From positions 1-64,000 of the forward strand of contig NZ_JBDWAS010000057.1 in NCBI RefSeq assembly GCF_039978735.1: DNA of 64,000 bases, given 5' to 3'. Position 1 is the first letter of the stretch. Every line of letters starts with the position of its first letter. This DNA is from Maricaulis sp039978735 (GTDB lineage: Bacteria > Pseudomonadota > Alphaproteobacteria > Caulobacterales > Maricaulaceae). The notes under the pieces were generated by a model that was not told the DNA's origin, did no database searches, and was given only the letters and a program-made list of their open reading frames with translations. Below, in pieces: positions 60,301 through 64,000 of the stretch. The position numbers and the translations under genes were made by a program.

Positions 60301-60460
60301 CGGTCCGGCGATGCCGGTGCACAGGCGGGCAGGACCGGGTGGCGCTGACGCGGGAAGCGATCGTCCCGCGGCTTAATCCGCTTCACCGGGTTGCAGACGA
60401 TCCTCCGGGACTTCGCGTGCCCATATCAAGTACCAGATACCCCCGGCGGGTCGTCTGCAA
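60301..60460 (+). ncRNA. Candidate structured non-coding RNA or leader
   Basis: Three perfect inverted repeats follow one another: CGGTCC/GGACCG (60301-60337), CGCGGGA/TCCCGCG (60349-60370) and TTGCAGACGA/TCGTCTGCAA (60391-60460). The last has an inner CCGGG/CCCGG. TATACT near 60290 could be a -10 element, but no -35 with good spacing is seen. It does not match 6S RNA, tmRNA or RNase P. No gene covers the 338-base gap. Confidence 0.4.
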
Positions 60461-60507
60461 TGCCCGAACCTCCGGCGCCCGGCGCGTGCGGAGCCGTTGG
60501 CGCGATG

Positions 60508-61008
60508 TCAGTCCACCGCCGGCTGCGAACTCACATCGATCGTGAAGGTGGAGTAGATCTCGCCAGCGTCCTGCCCGAGATGCACGGTGGCGGTCTCGCC
60601 CATGGCAACACGCAGTTCCGGCGCGGCGGCAAGACCGAACGGGGTCTCCCCGGTGTCCTCCTGGAAAGCGAGATGGACGCGGTAGAGAACCTCACCCGTC
60701 TCCAGCAGCGAGGGCTGCACGCCGACCATCAGTGTCCGCTGCACGTCGCTGTCCATCTCAGACAAGTCGAAAAAGCCTGCGGGCACGTCCTCGAAAAAGG
60801 TGAAGAAGACCTCGTCGCTGCCGATTGCCGTGCGGAATTCGGTCTCGTGCCGGCGGGTCAGACGCTCCCCCTCGAACTGGGCCTCGAGGCCCACAGCATA
60901 CGAGGTGAGAATTACAGCGGGCGCGGCCGCCGCCGTTTGTTCGTCCACATGTGAACATGCCGCCAGGAGCGATGCGCTCGCGCCGATTGCCAGAATACCG
61001 ATCCGCAT
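60508..61008 (-). CDS. Lipoprotein of unknown function
   Basis: 166 residues from the ATG at 61008, after GGAGGG. A lipoprotein signal ends in LLAACS (C18). The rest is a soluble beta-rich domain with VFFTFFEDVPAGFFDLSEMD and GETATVHLGQDAGEIYST. I recognise no family. It is separated from ftsH by a terminator lying on the far side. Confidence 0.72.
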   Translation of the reverse strand: MRIGILAIGASASLLAACSHVDEQTAAAAPAVILTSYAVGLEAQFEGERLTRRHETEFRTAIGSDEVFFTFFEDVPAGFFDLSEMDSDVQRTLMVGVQPSLLETGEVLYRVHLAFQEDTGETPFGLAAAPELRVAMGETATVHLGQDAGEIYSTFTIDVSSQPAVD

Positions 61009-61070
61009 GATGCGCCCTCCGGTCGAAGCCATTCCGTGAACGACTTATGCGTGATTTCCCGGTTCGGGCA

Positions 61071-61104
61071 AGAAAAAGCCCGGAACCTTGCGGGGCCGGG
61101 CTTT
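61071..61104 (-). terminator. Terminator of ftsH
   Basis: On the minus strand AAAGCCCGG and CCGGGCTTT pair around a 12-nt loop, with TTCTTGCC following. It lies 26 bases past the ftsH stop. Confidence 0.82.
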
Positions 61105-61129
61105 CCGTTTTTCGTTCACACAGTAGCGA

Positions 61130-63043
<1,914 letters not shown>

Positions 63044-63080
63044 GCGTCAGTTCCGTTCAAGTTTCGGCCGTACACGACCG

Positions 63081-63111
63081 ATATATGGGCATTGCGGAGC
63101 CATCTTGCCAG
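63081..63111 (-). promoter_or_regulatory. Possible sigma-32-like promoter of ftsH
   Basis: On the minus strand CCCATATAT (63089-63081) matches the heat-shock -10 CCCATNT. CTGGCAAG lies 14 bases further upstream in the -35 place but is a poor match to CTTGAA. ftsH is heat-shock controlled in several bacteria. The leader would be about 32 nt. Confidence 0.35.
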
Positions 63112-63175
63112 CCGGTGCCGCGGTGGAAAAGCGCGATCGGTCCGGAGCCTGAAGGCCGGGTAACCCGCCGCTGCG

Positions 63176-64000
63176 TCAATCTGTATCAAACCATACCGCC
63201 GGAGCGGCCGATAGAAGCCGGGTGCAAAATCTGTGCGCCTGCAGCGGCTCGATCTGCACTCGGCTGTCCTGGCTGCCCGGCACGCCTGCCAGCGCGACGA
63301 CGTTACCCTCTTCACGCCCGCCTTCGCGCACGGCCAGAAGGCCCGGCCGGGCAAAGCCGGGAATTGCGTCGAGTATATCACGGCGATCAAGGCCATCATA
63401 TGTCCGGCCCAGAGGTCCGGCGTCGAGGCCGGCGCCCAGCCCCGTGACAGCGAAACGGCCGTCCCAGACACCGTCGGTGTCGAGACTGCCAATGCCCGGC
63501 CGGTCGACCCGGCCGGTAACGGCGCCCGGATCGCGCACCAGCCAGGTGCGGCCCTGCCAGGGCGCCAGCATGACCCCGCCCGCTGTCGCCCGTTTTCCCG
63601 CGGCCAGCGCCGTGGACAGCCGGACAATCGCGTGCCGGCCCGGCAGGCTTTCCCGCCCGGAGACGGCCAGCACGGCGGCTTCCAGCACGGCGCGGCGGAT
63701 CACCGGTGCCGCTGCGTTGAGGGCATCGGGATCGATCCTCATCCCGCCCCAGGGCAGAAGCTCGCAGGCTTGCGCCGCGAGACGGGCCGCGGTTCGCAGT
63801 TCGGCATCGCGCAGGGCGGCAAGGTCGCCCGCCAGCTGCGCCAGCCGGGGGATGTCGAGACTGGCAGCTTCCAGAGCCGCAAGATGCTGGCGGATGCGTA
63901 CGCGCGTGTAGCGGGTGTCGGCATTGGAGGGATCGTCGATCCAGCGCTCACCCTGCCCGGTCAGCCAGTCTCTCAGCGCCTGCCGGCGCATCGTGAGCAG
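63176..64000 (-). CDS. tilS: tRNA(Ile)-lysidine synthase TilS, C-terminal part (runs off the right edge)
   Basis: At least 275 residues, open at the window edge, so the ATP-binding N-terminus with the PP-loop is outside. The visible part has RRQALRDWLTGQGERWIDDP, which matches the TilS substrate-binding region, then IRQHLAALE and later the C-terminal domain. TilS converts the anticodon C34 of tRNA-Ile2 to lysidine. It precedes ftsH by 132 bases, a conserved pairing that supports the call. Confidence 0.85.
   Translation of the reverse strand: MLTMRRQALRDWLTGQGERWIDDPSNADTRYTRVRIRQHLAALEAASLDIPRLAQLAGDLAALRDAELRTAARLAAQACELLPWGGMRIDPDALNAAAPVIRRAVLEAAVLAVSGRESLPGRHAIVRLSTALAAGKRATAGGVMLAPWQGRTWLVRDPGAVTGRVDRPGIGSLDTDGVWDGRFAVTGLGAGLDAGPLGRTYDGLDRRDILDAIPGFARPGLLAVREGGREEGNVVALAGVPGSQDSRVQIEPLQAHRFCTRLLSAAPAVWFDTD

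Noticed and set aside
60301..60460. 6S RNA, tmRNA or RNase P RNA
   Set aside because: There is no end-to-end closing stem, no tRNA-like acceptor and no RNase P core sequence.

Overview
The window looks like a chromosomal segment of a GC-rich alphaproteobacterium. The Tad/Cpa pilus gene set, the ffs-dnaX-ybaB-recR and tilS-ftsH orders, CtrA-like TTAA-N7-TTAAC boxes near pilus genes and the general gene content suggest the Caulobacterales/Hyphomonadales/Maricaulales group, possibly a Maricaulis-like marine organism. That placement is inference; no rRNA or tRNA gene was found to anchor it. Almost all of the window is ordinary coding DNA with short gaps. There is no prophage, transposase gene or CRISPR array.

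Layout. 0-5 kb: two minisatellite-like tracts, a SeqA-N-like protein with internal 9-residue repeats, dapE, a small membrane protein, then fmt-truA on the minus strand. 5-16 kb: two Kazal-type lipoproteins, a pirin, a glutathionyl-hydroquinone reductase, rmuC-def, a GNAT-like acyltransferase, a chemoreceptor, a PQQ-type sugar dehydrogenase and a queuosine-precursor transporter. 16-19 kb: ffs (SRP RNA), dnaX, ybaB, recR on the minus strand. 19-29.7 kb: AsmA-like protein, a 73-residue protein behind a Fur-like box, a beta-CASP hydrolase, nudC, an AhpD-like protein, two tandem beta-barrel proteins, an anchored cytochrome c, an NlpC/P60 peptidase with a MarR regulator, and a leucyl aminopeptidase.

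29.8-43 kb is a near-complete Tad (Flp) pilus locus. A TadD-like TPR lipoprotein is on the plus strand. Then, on the minus strand in transcription order, come pilA, cpaA, cpaB, cpaC, cpaD, cpaE, cpaF/tadA, tadB, tadC and three trailing genes. Divergent from pilA are an Rcp-type secretin-partner domain protein and two TadE/TadF-like pseudopilins. Together they would make the prepilin, process it, build the outer-membrane channel, position it (CpaE) and power it (CpaF with TadB/C).

43-64 kb: pabC-pabB (folate), a tyrosine-phosphatase-like protein, a membrane-anchored AraC regulator next to mipA, AMP nucleosidase, a crotonase, a fused aspartate kinase/diaminopimelate decarboxylase (first and last lysine steps in one protein, complementing dapE), an XRE/DUF2975/serine-hydrolase cluster, a CueR/DUF4396 copper module with a readable MerR-type promoter, ftsH and the 3' part of tilS.

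The most unusual signal is non-coding. Five copies of a 43-nt palindromic element share one exact geometry and an invariant GTGGRADCCGG-type core while their stems change in compensated pairs. A second family of paired palindromes (GGGACAYGTACC type) occurs at two places, and a 160-nt stretch at 60.3-60.46 kb holds three successive perfect hairpins with no gene.
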